Of a DNA stretch of 64,000 bases, positions 37,101 to 48,200 are shown piece by piece (positions within the stretch are counted from its first letter, which is position 1; every line of letters begins with the position of its first letter). Origin of the DNA: Leguminivora glycinivorella. Lineage: Eukaryota; Arthropoda; Insecta; Lepidoptera; Tortricidae. The position numbers and the translations under genes are program-made. The DNA lies in NCBI RefSeq assembly GCF_023078275.1, contig NC_062973.1, positions 20,950,956 through 21,014,955 of the forward strand. The letters are read 5' to 3'. The notes below the pieces were generated by a model. That model was given only the letters and a program-made list of their open reading frames with translations, searched no databases and was not told the origin of the DNA.

Positions 37101-40100
37101 GTTCGTACTATCGACTCCGATATTGATGTAAAATTGTTGCAAGCTGACTTGTGTAGGGTCGTCGAATGGTGTCATAATAACAAAATGTTTTTAAACGCGA
37201 ACAAGTGCATGCATATAAAATTCTTTAGAAAACATAACGCGATAGATTCTAAGTATGACATCAACGACACACCTATTCAGGAGGTGAGCACAATACGTGA
37301 CCTAGGTGTACTTTTCGATCAAAAGCTCACATTTTTACCTCACATAGAAAATATTATTAAGAAATCATCAAAAATGTTAGGATTTGTCATAAGAAATGGA
37401 AAAAATTTCAAATCAGGAACAACAAAAATATTATTATACAACAGCTATGTGAGAAGTGTCATGGAATACTGCAGTGTAGTGTGGCGTCCGCACTATGCAA
37501 CCCATTCTTTAAGGATAGAGCGTGTACAAAAGCGGTTCGTACGTCACATATCATTTTCTGCTGGTATTTTAAAAAAAAGCCCTCATATAAAAGTAGATTA
37601 CAACATTTTCGGATGGACTCCTTAGAATTACGTTTTAGAATCTCGGATGCCATTTTCTTGTACAAATTGTTGAGGTCAAAAATAGATTGTTTAGAGTTAT
37701 TACAACTATTGTCTTTCCGCGCTCCGGCTCGAATTCCACGCAACCCCATTACTCCTCTATGTCCACCTCTCAGACGAACTGTTTATGGCAGCAGCTCGCC
37801 TGTACCGCGGTTCTGTAAGCTTCTTAATGCGTGTAGTGATCACACTGACATACATTTTGACTCGCTAAGTAAATTTAAACAGCAAGTACATAGTTATCTA
37901 TCCACATCTAGTGTACTGAATCATCTGTAGAAGAATCAGTTACCTTAATTATATATTTAATAAGTTATTGTTTGCGGGACCTTTTCTAGTATTTCTTTGT
38001 ATGAAACGCATGCTGTGTTTACCTGTAAGTAATTGTTGCACTTAGTCTGTAAACCATTTGCTTGTATAAATTCCAATTTTTTCATAGGCCAGTGTAAACA
38101 GTTGTTGGTGAACCAAATAAATAAAATAAAAAATAAAATAAAAAATTATCATTGTAGGAGGAGCGCTATCTTCTATTTTTGTTTAGTGGATATGAAAACT
38201 CCCCTTAGAAATCTAAAAGATATGGGGTGGCTTGCCAATTGCTAAGACTCCCAGGTTAAATAAATGAAAAAAAATCTAAAGGAAAATTTTCAATGAGATA
38301 AAGAGTACTCTAAGAACAAATTAAATTACTTTCATAGAAAATATTTTAACTTGTTATTTTTTAAGTAGTAACACTACCATTATGTTCTAAACATTAAATA
38401 AATGTCATATACCACCAGAGGCGCCACCAGAGGTGTCAGAGGGCGCCACGAGCCTTCGGAAAATGTCATATACTTAGAAATTTCGACCCTTGCAAAACCG
38501 TGGACCGAAAGTGGTTCTGGCATTCGCCCGGTAAGCGGAGTACGTTGGTTCGATTCCAGCTCGGAGCACTGGAGGCTTTGGTCACTTTTTCTTTGTATAT
38601 GACATTTATTTAATGTTTACATAAAGAGTACTTGACCACTGTTAAAATAAGAGTACAATGAAAGATTGGCTTTTACTACTAGTGCCATCTAGTGAGCTCT
38701 CTGAGAAGGCTCTGAAAGCTTTGTAGGACTAATGTTTGAATCCTATTAGTTACTAAATTACTATTGAAATATTTTTACAGTGGCGTCATAGTCCCTGGTG
38801 GATTCGGCCAAAGAGGCATGGAAGGCAAGATCGAGGCCTGCCAATGGTGCCGCGAAACACAAAAGCCCTTCCTAGGCATATGTCTCGGGCTCCAAGCGTC
38901 CGTCATAGAATTCGCCAGAAACGTTCTCGGTTTGAAGGGGGCTAATAGTACAGAAGTCAATCCGCAGTGCGAGGATAAATTGGTGATAGATATGCCGGAG
39001 CATCATCCGGGGAATATGGGGGGTACCATGAGGTTGGGGAAGAGGAAGACTTATTTGGAACCTAGTTTAATAAGTAAGTTTACACATATTTATGAACTCG
39101 ACTGTACCTATATTTTTCGAGCGTATGTCCACTCAGCCGCAAAATTTAATGTTGTATGTCATAAGGCATACCATAGATGCATAGGGCCTCCACAAGATCC
39201 TTCCACGCCTTTCTATCTTGAGCCACCGCCTTGGCCTCGTTCCAGCTCAGTCCATATTCCCTCAGCTCGTAAAAAACGCTCGAAAATTTAATATACAGTA
39301 TGCAAAGCACTTACAAATAGTGCGATAGGGACGGCCTGCTATTTTATCGTCTATCGCGCGACCATGCTTCCCGTGCTGATATTGTGGTGTGTACGGATCA
39401 GTAGCTTTCTATAAAAATAATACTAAATGCTATGCGGGTCTGTAGACTCTTAGCTTTGACGACCAGGGACCCGTTTCTCGAAAGGTACAAGCCTTGTATT
39501 ACAAGTGCGCGAACTGTCAAATCGTATGGGTTTCCATGGAAACACACTTGTAATACAAGGCTTGTACCTTTCGAGAAACGGGCCCCTGCACTCAAAAAAT
39601 ATGTTTTAGGGTCCCCCCACATTTAGCGTCTAGCGAGCGTCGCGTCGGGCTAACTGTATGGGCAAAGCCTGACGCTGCGTCGACGCGGCGTCTTTTTCCA
39701 TACAGTTGGCCCGACGCGACGCTCGTGAGACGCTAGATGTGGGGGGACCCTTACCTGTAATTACAATTGTTTTACATGTATCATAGACGAAAAACCTGAG
39801 GTTGACACATTTTTTCTAGCAACCACACTTTTTGTTTCCAGCTCAATTATACAAACGTGATGTCATCGAAGAGCGTCACCGGCATCGATACGAAGTCAAC
39901 CCCGAATACATAGAACGTCTAGAAGCAGGTGGACTCAGATTCGTTGGCAAGGACGAGTCGAAAACGCGTATGGAAGTGGCGATGGTTGAGAGCCATCCAT
40001 ACTACGTGTCAGTGCAGTTCCATCCGGAATACTTGTCACGTCCGTTGTCTCCCAGCCCGCCTTTTCTTGGGTAAGTTTATATACTTAAGGTACGACGTCA

Positions 40101-41342
40101 ACCCAGAATACATAGAACGTCTAGAAGCAGGTGGACAGATTCATTGGCTAGGACGAGTCGAAAACCCGTATGGAAGTGGCTATAGTTGAGAACCACCCCT
40201 ACTACGTGTCAGTGATGTTCCAACTTGTCGAGTCCATTGTCTCCTAGTCCGCCTTTCCTTGGGTAAGTTCGTATACTTAAGGTACGACGTCAACCCAGAA
40301 TACATAGAACGTCTCGAAGCAGGTGGACAGATTCATTGGCTAGGACGAGTCGAAAACCCGTATGGAAGTGGCTATGGTTGAGAACCACCCCTACTACGTG
40401 TCAGTGCAGTTCCAACTTGTCACGTCCATTGTCTCCTAGCCCACCTTTGGGTAAGTTCATATACATAAGGTACCAAGTGAACTCCGCAGCAGGGTTAGCG
40501 CATGATTGGCGCGAGAGTATGTCGCCGCGAGATAGACTACCCGTCCTTATGTAATTAATACAATAAGAAGAAGAAGACCCGCCATTCTCTCGCAGCAATC
40601 ATGTGCTAGGCCTACTGAATACAATGAACTCTAGGCATGCAGATTTAGAAGTGTGTGGCTTTAGCAGGAACTTGTATACCATTCACTAGAAAAGACCTTT
40701 GATCTGCTTAGTTCTTCAATGAGAAACCCAATGAACTAAATTTGATCCTCCTCATTTATATTTTAAATTTGCAAATTACATTTTACTCTTACTTAATGGA
40801 ATAATTTTCTTTTCTAGGCTAATACTTGCGTCGCTTGGCAAACTCAAGAACTACATGTCAAAGGGCTGCCGCCTGAGTCCCAGAAACCTATCTGACGTCA
40901 GTTCTGGTAAGTGTTGTAAGTAAAACTGTAGAAACTGTTGTTGTGGCAAGTAAAACTAGAAATTTGGGTGTGAGTAGTCTAATCTAACTAGTATTATACA
41001 AATTAATAATAGGTTATCTAATGTCAATTGAGTCTAGTTAACCAATTCGACTGACTAAAAGTCAGAATCTTATCATAGGTATATCATACTAACCTACCTA
41101 CTTATTCCCATGCAAATATGTTTAGATGTTTATTTATGTAAGTCAAGTTTAGTTGCCCATAATTATATTATATATTGAAATAGTTATATTTTTTTCAGTC
41201 CTGACCTGTATTTTTTTCTTATAAACTATTTTCTATGTTTACAGACGAAGAAGATGACATATCCCTCTCATCTCTCAGTCTTACCGAAGAAAAAACAACT
41301 ATTGAAAACGGAAAACCGAAAGTTAATGGAGTAGCTAAATAA
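28113..41342 (+). CDS. CTPS: CTP synthase (glutamine-hydrolysing), complete, ten exons
   Basis: Converts UTP to CTP using ATP and glutamine-derived ammonia; cytosolic, and known to form filaments (cytoophidia) in insects. Exons: 28,113-28,287; 28,378-28,548; 28,792-29,009; 32,382-32,546; 35,790-35,911; 36,398-36,652; 38,781-39,073; 39,842-40,070; 40,818-40,906; 41,245-41,342. All junction phases agree (1,1,0,0,2,2,1,2,1) and the spliced frame is 604 codons plus TAA, the usual family length. The amidoligase half shows the V-T-G-G-V-I-S-G-V-G-K-G nucleotide loop, I-K-I-D-P-Y-I-N-I-D-A-G and V-E-L-G-G-T-I-G-D-I-E. The class I glutamine amidotransferase half shows P-G-G-F-G, the nucleophile Cys in G-I-C-L-G-L-Q, and the His/Glu pair in Q-F-H-P-E-Y. 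The acidic tail is typical of animals. AATAAA lies at 41,383. Confidence 0.95.
30241..30380. mobile_element. 140-bp MITE with TTA duplication
   Basis: GGGCCCACAC...GAAGTCACATGC at the left and the imperfect inverse GCATGTGACTTC...GGGTCC at the right, flanked by TTA (30,238-30,240 and 30,381-30,383). A 3-bp TTA duplication points to PIF/Harbinger-type mobilisation. Confidence 0.65.
30454..30939. mobile_element. hAT-type MITE, 486 bp, perfect 8-bp TSD
   Basis: Terminal inverted repeat TAGGGTGGGTCA at the left and TGACCCACCCTA at the right, flanked by identical ATAGACAT at 30,446-30,453 and 30,940-30,947. Interior T/A-rich, non-coding. Lies in CTPS intron 3. Confidence 0.85.
31627..31667. repeat. 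Palindrome, 17-bp arms
   Basis: TCAGTCAGTGTCAGTAC, a 5-base loop, then its exact reverse complement. Lies in CTPS intron 3. Confidence 0.7.
32693..32811 (+). pseudogene. Decayed partial copy of CTPS exon 4
   Basis: About 150 bases after exon 4. From CTGATATTGTGTTGC onward it reads like the exon (L-I-L-C-C-F-E-K-H-I-N-H-T-V-K-E-K-I-S-N) and keeps the terminal APEQ-type codons and a donor (CAG|GTGGGA). The 5' part has insertions and a deletion, and the nearest acceptor-like site (TTTTCAG at 32,694) leads into an in-frame TGA, so it cannot replace exon 4. Confidence 0.8.
32940..34254. mobile_element. 1.3-kb Tc1/mariner-like deletion derivative
   Basis: The ends are inverted copies of about 55 bp containing AACAAACCGGAGCCGTCAAA, both next to TATA, consistent with a TA target. 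A second inverted block lies inside: AACGTTTGGTTCCTG near 33,211 against its complement near 34,170. The centre carries a short frame that looks like the tail of a transposase, plus microsatellites. Too short to encode a whole transposase. Confidence 0.65.
33366..33551 (+). pseudogene. Probable transposase C-terminal remnant
   Basis: 62 codons from ATG to TGA, centred in the TIR element above: M-G-R-Q-T-H-I-A-N-V, then K-P-E-N-W-R-R-C-E-E-H-I-I-K-E-E-K-K-M, D-D-L-A-D-R-I-I-I-N-V and a pure serine run. The order W-x-x-C-x-x-H-...-E, I-I-I-N and acidic/serine tail resembles the C-termini of insect IS630/Tc1-type transposases. That comparison is from memory, so the family is tentative. The catalytic domain is gone. 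Confidence 0.45.
34743..35090. mobile_element. MITE carrying a nested repeat
   Basis: Ends GGGTCGGCTCACACCGGAAT (left) and ATTCCGGGGTGAGCCAACCC (right) are inverted copies that continue through a GGCAGCGGC core. A second, unrelated lepidopteran repeat (about 34,865-35,015, with CACGCCTGTATCCCATAAAG) is inserted in the middle. Confidence 0.65.
35147..35690. repeat. About 545-bp dispersed repeat, copy 1
   Basis: Begins ACCGGCCAAGAGCGTGTCGG and ends ACTACGGAACCCTAAAAA. Contains a GGAC microsatellite near 35,620 and AGGGTTCCGTAGTTTT internally matched by inverted AAAACTACGGAACC. A near-identical copy is at 58,951-59,486. Confidence 0.75.
36124..36222. repeat. Duplicated intronic segment, copy 1
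   Basis: 64 bases (36,159-36,222) match 39,244-39,307 exactly, and a further 35 bases upstream nearly so. Copy 1 lacks about 25 bases present in copy 2. Confidence 0.75.
36790..38145 (+). mobile_element. 5'-truncated jockey-type LINE
   Basis: The frame to 37,625 encodes reverse transcriptase: A-D-F-S-K-A-F-D-K-V, S-G-V-P-Q-G-S-H-L-G-P, the catalytic M-Y-A-D-D-L, L-N-A-N-K-C and the thumb D-L-G-V-L-F-D. Near 37,570, in a run of eight A, the frame slips. The C-terminal part continues in another frame to 37,930 (R-M-D-S-L-E-L-R onward). The 3' end is an AAATAAAATAAA-type tail to 38,145. The insertion is in CTPS intron 6, sense to the gene. Frameshift and missing endonuclease make it inactive. 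Confidence 0.8.
38389..38618. mobile_element. TIR element with a tRNA-like pol III core
   Basis: AAACATTAAATAAATGTCAT at the left has an exact inverted partner at 38,596-38,618. Between them, 38,505-38,575 reads like a tRNA half, with GGTTCGATTCC (38,547-38,557) matching the pol III B box and an A-box-like AGTGGTTCTGGCA upstream. A SINE with terminal inverted repeats is unusual, so this may be a SINE nested in a MITE. Confidence 0.5.
39184..39307. repeat. Duplicated intronic segment, copy 2
   Basis: Matches 36,124-36,222 in another intron of the same gene; includes the extra piece GAGCCACCGCCTTGGCCTCG. Confidence 0.75.
39468..39585. mobile_element. Palindromic MITE
   Basis: Arms of about 40 bp: CCCGTTTCTCGAAAGGTACA on the left and its reverse complement on the right, extending through AGCCTTGTATTACAAGTG. 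CTPS intron 7. Confidence 0.75.
39609..39750. mobile_element. 142-bp MITE with TTA duplication
   Basis: GGGTCCCCCCACATTTAGCG on the left against CGCTAGATGTGGGGGGACCC on the right, flanked by TTA at 39,606-39,608 and 39,751-39,753. Same size class and duplication as the element at 30,241. Confidence 0.7.
40090..40468 (+). pseudogene. Two decayed tandem copies of CTPS exon 8
   Basis: Copies at about 40,090-40,280 and 40,282-40,468 repeat the 3' 170-odd bases of exon 8, each followed by its donor (GG|GTAAGTTC). Both share a 2-base deletion (GGTGGACAGATT for GGTGGACTCAGATT) and an AAG-to-TAG change, so neither can code. They therefore arose from one damaged copy that duplicated again. Confidence 0.9.
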
Positions 41343-41679
41343 GATAAGTTAATTATTTTTAAGTAGTCCTTTTTGTTTCACAAATAAACAATCACTTTTT
41401 AAATGTTAATTATTCATGGACTTAGTTTAAGCTTAACTTTGGAGCAGTTACTTTTATGTTAACTTTTCTAGTCGATATTATACAGCATAATATGGATTTT
41501 TAGTTTATAATTATAACACACTACATAAACTGAAACAAGCTCCTGCAATGTATCTTTTTTTAATGTTTTATTCTGAAGTGAAATATTTTTCGTATCTATT
41601 ATGTTGTATAGTATTTGACATTCGCCAAAATTAAACTATAAATAAACTTAATATTGTCTTCGGTTACCGCGATAGTTAC

Positions 41680-42062
41680 TCATGAAATAAAACTGTGGAA
41701 ACGGATTATATCGCGTATAATGAATTTACAATTAATCCCGACGTTTCGAACACTTTACAGCATCCGTGGTCAACAGGTGACTGAGGAAACATTACAATGT
41801 GCAAAAGCTACCCACATACAAGAAATATTAATGAACCATGACCATAAATAATGTAGATTTTTAAGGCAGGTTGACACACTGTTAATAAAGCTAGAACACT
41901 ATTAAAAATTTACAATAACATACTATGTTAAAAAAATTACAATTACTATGTTAAAAACCAATTTTGTAATTAATTAATCTACACAAAGATTGATTGATTC
42001 ATTGAGATTGAAATATTAATTTGATTCATTATACGCGATATAATCCGTTTTCATGGTTTTAT
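41680..42062. mobile_element. Inverted-repeat element
   Basis: AACGGATTATATCGCGTATA near 41,699 is matched by TATACGCGATATAATCCGTT near 42,030, inside slightly longer arms. The interior has CGACGTTTCGAACACTTTAC, common in lepidopteran repeats. Confidence 0.6.
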
Positions 42063-43499
42063 TTTAAAAATAAACTTATTGAAATAATATGTTGTGCATA
42101 TGATTATGACTTCCATTCATCAAGCATTTATAACGTAAATGTGTTTAATTTTGGTCGCGCCACTCAGATATCTCAATTACTTTATTTTCTATTATTCATG
42201 AATACGTGTAGCACGTAAGCCATAATTTAAGCTTAAGGATATTTTTTTAATAACCTAATTTTTATATTGACTAAATCCTTTAAATACGCTAGCTGAATTG
42301 AGCTGAAGTTAGTTAAAAGAAAATAATAGCTAAAAAGCATCCAGATGCCGTGAAACGCGAAACTTATAAAACTAGTACCAAAAAACTGTGTTATGTTGTT
42401 GCTCAATTCACATCTGTGTTTAAAAACAATATTATTACCATGATTACTACTACAATGAGGATTGAGGAGGCACACTGACATTTTGTCCTGCCAATTTCCA
42501 CTTTGAATCCTAGAATTCCTAGGCCGCTGTAGAACCTTTCCATAATTAACGTCAAAATTAATTCTAAGGTAAAGAATCCATGGTGTCAATGAGACAGGGT
42601 TCTAGAGTTGGTTGACCATACTTATTCCATTAGGTCCCTAAAAACCACTGCAACAATTTAAAAATTGATTGACTATTAGTTTTGTCTAAGTTGTGATTGT
42701 TATTTGTGATTATAATGTTAAAATTATAAATATTTGTGATTACATGGCTGTTGTAATGCGCAATTGAAGATGGATATAAATATATTTCTAAAAATATATA
42801 GTTTTTAGCACTGTTTGGAATGTTCTAGGGACAGATACATATTTTGTATATGGTTTTTAAAGAAGGTTGCTATTTATAATAAACCTTTAACTAAATGATG
42901 TAAATTCTTTATTATTGATTGTGCTTGATGTTAATTAAAATGTTGAAATTGTGAATGTAATAAATGTTAGTGGTTAAATGTGAAAACCAGCGGAAATAAT
43001 GATACACTAGTATTATACAGCTCTGAAAAGAAACTAAGGTCAGTGAGTACTTATCGAGTTTAGCTTCAAATGTATGTACTTCCAATTAACACAAAATAAT
43101 TCGTGACGTTTTCATTTTGTCCATTGTCATTAAGATTGATTTAATATTCAAGCTATTATGGAAATATCGTCTTATTGGCAAGTGATTCCTTCAATTTTTG
43201 TTGAAAATGGCTTGTTGACCTTAGCCTCAAAAAAAATTTACCTAATATTTGGCCCCAGTTCTTTTACTTAGTAAGCACACACATAATGATCACAAACCCT
43301 TCCTCAACAAATGGATATACGAGCATTCCATGCGTGTTTACTATTCAAATACTTGTAATTAATGTTTCATGTGAATAAATAATATGTTGCTGTGCAAAAT
43401 ATGTTGTATTATTTTTAATGAACCTTACATGAGATTCAGTGTAATAGTTGGGTCGTTACTTCATGTTTCTCTATTTCTAAGGGAATGATAAACTGAAAT

Positions 43500-43780
43500 A
43501 AATAAATATTGAGGAACACCCACAGATCAACCTAGCCCCAAACTAAGCAAAGCTTGTTCGTACTATGGGTGCTAGGTGCTAAGATGACGATATAAATTAG
43601 GTATACATACTTATATATCATAAACACATTCTTATATGTGTATGTTTACATAGAAAACATCCATGAATCAGGAACATATATCTGTGTTCATCACACAAAT
43701 AATACCCATACCGGAATTCGAACCCAGGACCACGGCTTAGCAGGCAGTGCCACTACGGACTACGCCAGACCGGTCGTCTA
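43500..43780 (-). repeat. Lepidopteran SINE copy
   Basis: On the minus strand it opens with a tRNA-like head (GACCGGTCTGGCGTAGT, then GGTCCTGGGTTCGAATTCCG with a pol III B box), goes on to ATTTGTGTGATGAACACAGA and GTTCCTGATTCATGGATG, and ends in an ATATTTATTTATTT-type tail. The layout matches the common tRNA-headed SINE of moths. Confidence 0.7.
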
Positions 43781-43969
43781 AAAATATAAGTCGTCGGTAA
43801 ATGTTAGAACAGATCTCACCACGGACGGAACTACGGAGTACAGCGTGTGTTTGCCAAGCTAGAAGAATATTAGCGTGGCGTGATAAATTAATATATACCT
43901 AAAACGTAGTGATTCAATGCTCTTTGTATACCTCTTCATTTTGAAACGTTTGGAAGCAAGAGTTCAGTA

Positions 43970-44117
43970 AGGCCCCCCACAGACTGGAGACAAAACTGTT
44001 TTGTCTCCGTCGTATTTGTATGAAAAGTTGCGTCGCCTCGTGTGCGCACCTTCATACTAGCCCATAGACCGAGCGACGGAGACAAAACAGTTTTGTCGCC
44101 CGTGTGCGCGGAGTCTA
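43970..44117. mobile_element. Palindromic MITE-like element
   Basis: GGAGACAAAACTGTTTTGTC occurs near both ends in inverted orientation, within outer arms that begin GGCCCCCCACAGACT on the left. The outer match is imperfect. Confidence 0.5.
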
Positions 44118-44607
44118 AGCAAGCATAAGTTGCCCGATACCTTTTTACATTTTTTATTGGCTGTAACCACATTGCCTTTGCCTTAATGACTTTTAGAAGG
44201 TTAAATCATAAAATTTGCTGTCAGATTTGACACATGAGAAAATGTTGCCAGATAAAATGAATTCCGGACATTTCTAAAATATTTGCGGGAATTTAACATA
44301 CTTGTAACGATAGTGTATAAAATAATACATCTATGTACACAACACACGGATTACAAACAACACCTATTTACATATAATGATTTACAAAAGTTATACAAAC
44401 TATACATTCGTCGGTTATTGACAGACTGACAGTTCTACATTCTGAAAAAATCTATAGGACGCGTGCTGGTAATGACAAGTCATTTGGTTTTAAATAGCAG
44501 CAATAGGGGCGGTTTTGTACGAATACTTTAATAGGAATATGAAATTAACATTTTATTTGTGCTTTTTCAGTCTGCCATATAAACTTATTATACGTTCGGC
44601 TCTACTT

Positions 44608-44772
44608 AAGCGCGGATCCAGCTTCGTGCCCGGGGGGGGGGGGGGGGGGGGGGGTCACGCGGTAAAGGCCCGGGGGGGGGGGGGGGTGTCACGTGGTCTA
44701 TTTGTATGGCCAACTTAGGCTCCAGGGGGGGGGGGGTCATGCCTCCCATGACCCCCCCCCCTGGATCCGCGC
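44608..44772. repeat. G-tract element with inverted ends
   Basis: GCGCGGATCCAG on the left and CTGGATCCGCGC on the right bracket four long G or C homopolymers, including an interrupted-free G run of over 20. Likely G-quadruplex former; run length may be unreliable in the assembly. Confidence 0.6.
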
Positions 44773-45232
44773 ATGCCCTGAATTCATTTCTACAGCAAAT
44801 GCTCTCAGTAATCAGTATTTTATTTCCCTATCTGGCGATGAAATTTTCTAAATATGATAAAAATTACAAAAATCAAGGAAATATAAATGCAATTCTCAAA
44901 AAGATTCTTGAGTGATTAACATGTTCTTAACTCCATAAACATGTTTAGAGTGTTTTTGAGTTACTTCATTCCTGCCAAATATTCACGATATTTTTTTCCA
45001 ATACCTTGCAACACTGACAATCGTCAATGCTATTTTGTGCTGGTGTGATAATTCAGGAAGCTATTCTGAATTTATTCGCGATTATTTCAAAAACATGTTA
45101 ATTTGCAATAATAAAAACAATTAAACAAAGTAAATTTTCTTTTGGGTCGGCGATGTGTGTTCGCTTGACATTGCCATGAGCGTTTCAAATAATCAGTCGT
45201 GAATCATATTTTTGTTTTGGATCTGATTCAGG

Positions 45233-48200
45233 ATGGTGTTTGAATCCATTGTGGTGGACGTCCTGAACAGGTTCCTCGGGGATTACGTGGAAAATTTGAA
45301 TCGGTCCCAGTTGAAACTGGGAATATGGGGTGGTGAGTTTTTACGCATGTTGGTATGATGTCATGGTTAACCAATAATATTGCGGTTACTTAAGGTATAC
45401 AATGTTATTTTAGGTGATGTGGTGCTGGAAAATTTGAAGTTGAAGCAGAATGCATTGGAGGAGCTTAATATCCCGGTTCAGACTGTGTATGGACATTTGG
45501 GTGAGTTGCAACACAATTTATTTACTTACCTACTTTTATTTTTATTCTATTATCTCCTTATCGTAAATGAAATGTTTTGTTTTGATGCTTTAGTTAGTCA
45601 CGGCATTGTCACGCATGTTACAAAGTTTTTACTTTATCTGGCACACTGTATCCTACAGTTGTAAATAAATTAAAAAATATATTCTGATTGCAGTTTAGAT
45701 AGTTTTCAAGGTCAATTTATCAGTTAGTTTAGTCTAATTTGGGTCAAGTATATGACAATATTATGTACAGTTAATATAATACATGATGTATAGTTAAAAT
45801 ATTGTAAGTACTTGATTACTGTTTATATTAAAAACATTAAAATATGTAGTAATCTAGCATCATTCTATTAGAATATCATTAATGAAATACTGATATTTTG
45901 ATGAGATTGGCTCCAAATTTTTATTAAACCTTAGTAGTCGTAGCTTCAATTATGTTTGTATTTCATTATTTAAAATAAAACTTCACCTGCAAGTAGGTTT
46001 GATTTTGTTTGAAAATGAACACAAGGTATGCATTGCCAGTACCGAATCTGATAATTCCTAAATTCTCTACTCTCACTAGTTAACTAGAATTTATTATGTA
46101 TGGAAGGCAGTTCAGTCAGTTCATAAGGTTAATTCCTTTTTCCCTGAGTCTCAAATTATCCCCATAAATCATTTTATCCTAATTATACATCATTGGTTTA
46201 AGCGTGAAGCAGAAACAGACAGTACCTTTATTATTTGAAAACATAACCCTGTCATTTTGAAATTTTGAACAATATGAATATGATCTACAAGTTCTACAAT
46301 GATGATGTTTATTTATTTATTTAAGCTTTATTATTCTACATAGAAGATTTTTTTTAAATTATTATTATTAGTGGTAGTAGTAACTAAACTCTTTATTGTA
46401 CGTCATCAACACAGCTGTGAATACAAAGTGCCAAAAATATGTATACAAAACTTTATTGCCTGTACATTAAGCTGTGTATGCCTATTTTTGGGCACTTTGT
46501 AGTCACAGCTATGTTGTTCACTGTACAATTAATAACAAAAAACACAGTAATTACAGTAAAGAACAGTACAAAGGCGAATGTATCCCTTATTATTGATTTT
46601 CTTCTGTGTGACAGCCTCCTCCAACTGTTTCCATTTTACTTTATCTTTTGCCATGTTTTGCCATTCCTTGCAGCAGTAGCCACAATGTCATCCTGCCATC
46701 TGGATAGTGGATGTCCTCTCTTTCTTGAGCCCTGTGGCCCTTTCCACTTGGTAACCTGTGATGGAATGAAGATGTACTAAAGTATTATTCATTCATTTAC
46801 ACTGATTCAAACTTTCACGATTTTTACACATATTTAAAATTCCAAACGGGACTTAATCGCGTATTTACGATGTTTTAAACACACTTCGGAGGTTAGTGTT
46901 TAAAACATAGTAAATACGCGATTAAGTCCCGTTTGCAATTTTAAATACATTCATTTACAGTTAACAGTATAAAAAGTTTAAAAGAAAATTAACCTATAAT
47001 ATTTTATTAAATCACTTTAACAGAAACAGATACTAAAAGTTTAAGTAGCAACTGTTCATCAGTATAGCATCAATGTTAATAAGGTTAGGCCACTTAGCAT
47101 TCTCTCCACACGAACTCACCTATATTTGAACTATAAACTGACTACATTCCCATTTCTTATGTGAGTGAAACACTCGGACGTAACCAGTGTAATAGTGACT
47201 GGTTGGCATCGAGATAAAATAGTCAAGCTCTTTGATACCAGCTATTTTTTGGCCGGATCCTGCTTGCGGTTTGAAGACCTTCCTACAGCCTGCGAGATTT
47301 CCAAAATCTTTCCGAAAATCCGAAATCTGTTTAGAAAGCTCATGCACTGCAGGTATAATTTGCGGCGGTGGAAGGCGAGTAGTTGATTGCAACTAATTGC
47401 ATTGGGCTGCACGATTGGCGCCGCTTGTGGCACCATTCTTGGAGCCCGTAAGGCCCATCTTTCGGAAGTAATAAAAGTATATTTTAGCTGTGCAACCGTG
47501 AGCCAAGTCCGCCCGAAAAATTGAATAAGAAAATGGAATAAGTATCAGTGTACAATCACAGTACAACCAAAAAAATTATTGAGTGTTCCACAGATGGTAA
47601 ATCAAACTTTTCACCTAATTTTAAATTTTAGAGCAGAAATTTTTCAGTCAAATTTTTCAACATAGAAAAATGCGTTTTTCTGGTATCAAAGGAAAATTTC
47701 CGAGCCTCATTTTTGTATGGAGAAGTCCGCCCGAAAAATTGAATAAGAAAATGGAATAAGTATCAGTATACAATCACAGTTCCCATATTTCTTAACTTCA
47801 ATATTTTTGGAAAACTTCCGAAACTTACACATCAGTACCTTATAATTGGTTTTCCTGTATGTTCGACTCGTAAAACGGTTAAAATAACATTCCTGTGGCC
47901 CAGACTATGACATCATGCCCTCAAATCAGACGTTTGTGTGAGTGGCTCACACTAACAAAAACTCAAGGTCAATTGCTGACATTACGGGTGGTGATAAATT
48001 AATTTAACCAATACAACAGGAATTTTTGTTGCATTAATTAGTTCTTATCATTTATTTTTAGCGTGTGATGCTGTTTAAGAGAATCATCATTCATTAAAGA
48101 AACTTATTTTTTTTAATCTAAGTAGCCATCTCATCTGATAGTTGAAACTGAATGTTGATTTGAAATTTGATACATAGGAAGTATAGGAACATAATTAATT

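Larger units (their letters stand above)
41389..45232. other. Intergenic, CTPS to Vps13
   Basis: 3.8 kb with no gene. Contains MITE-like inverted pairs at about 41,680-42,060 and 43,970-44,117, a SINE at 43,500-43,780 and the G-tract element at 44,608-44,772. The Vps13 promoter should lie in the last few hundred bases. Confidence 0.6.
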
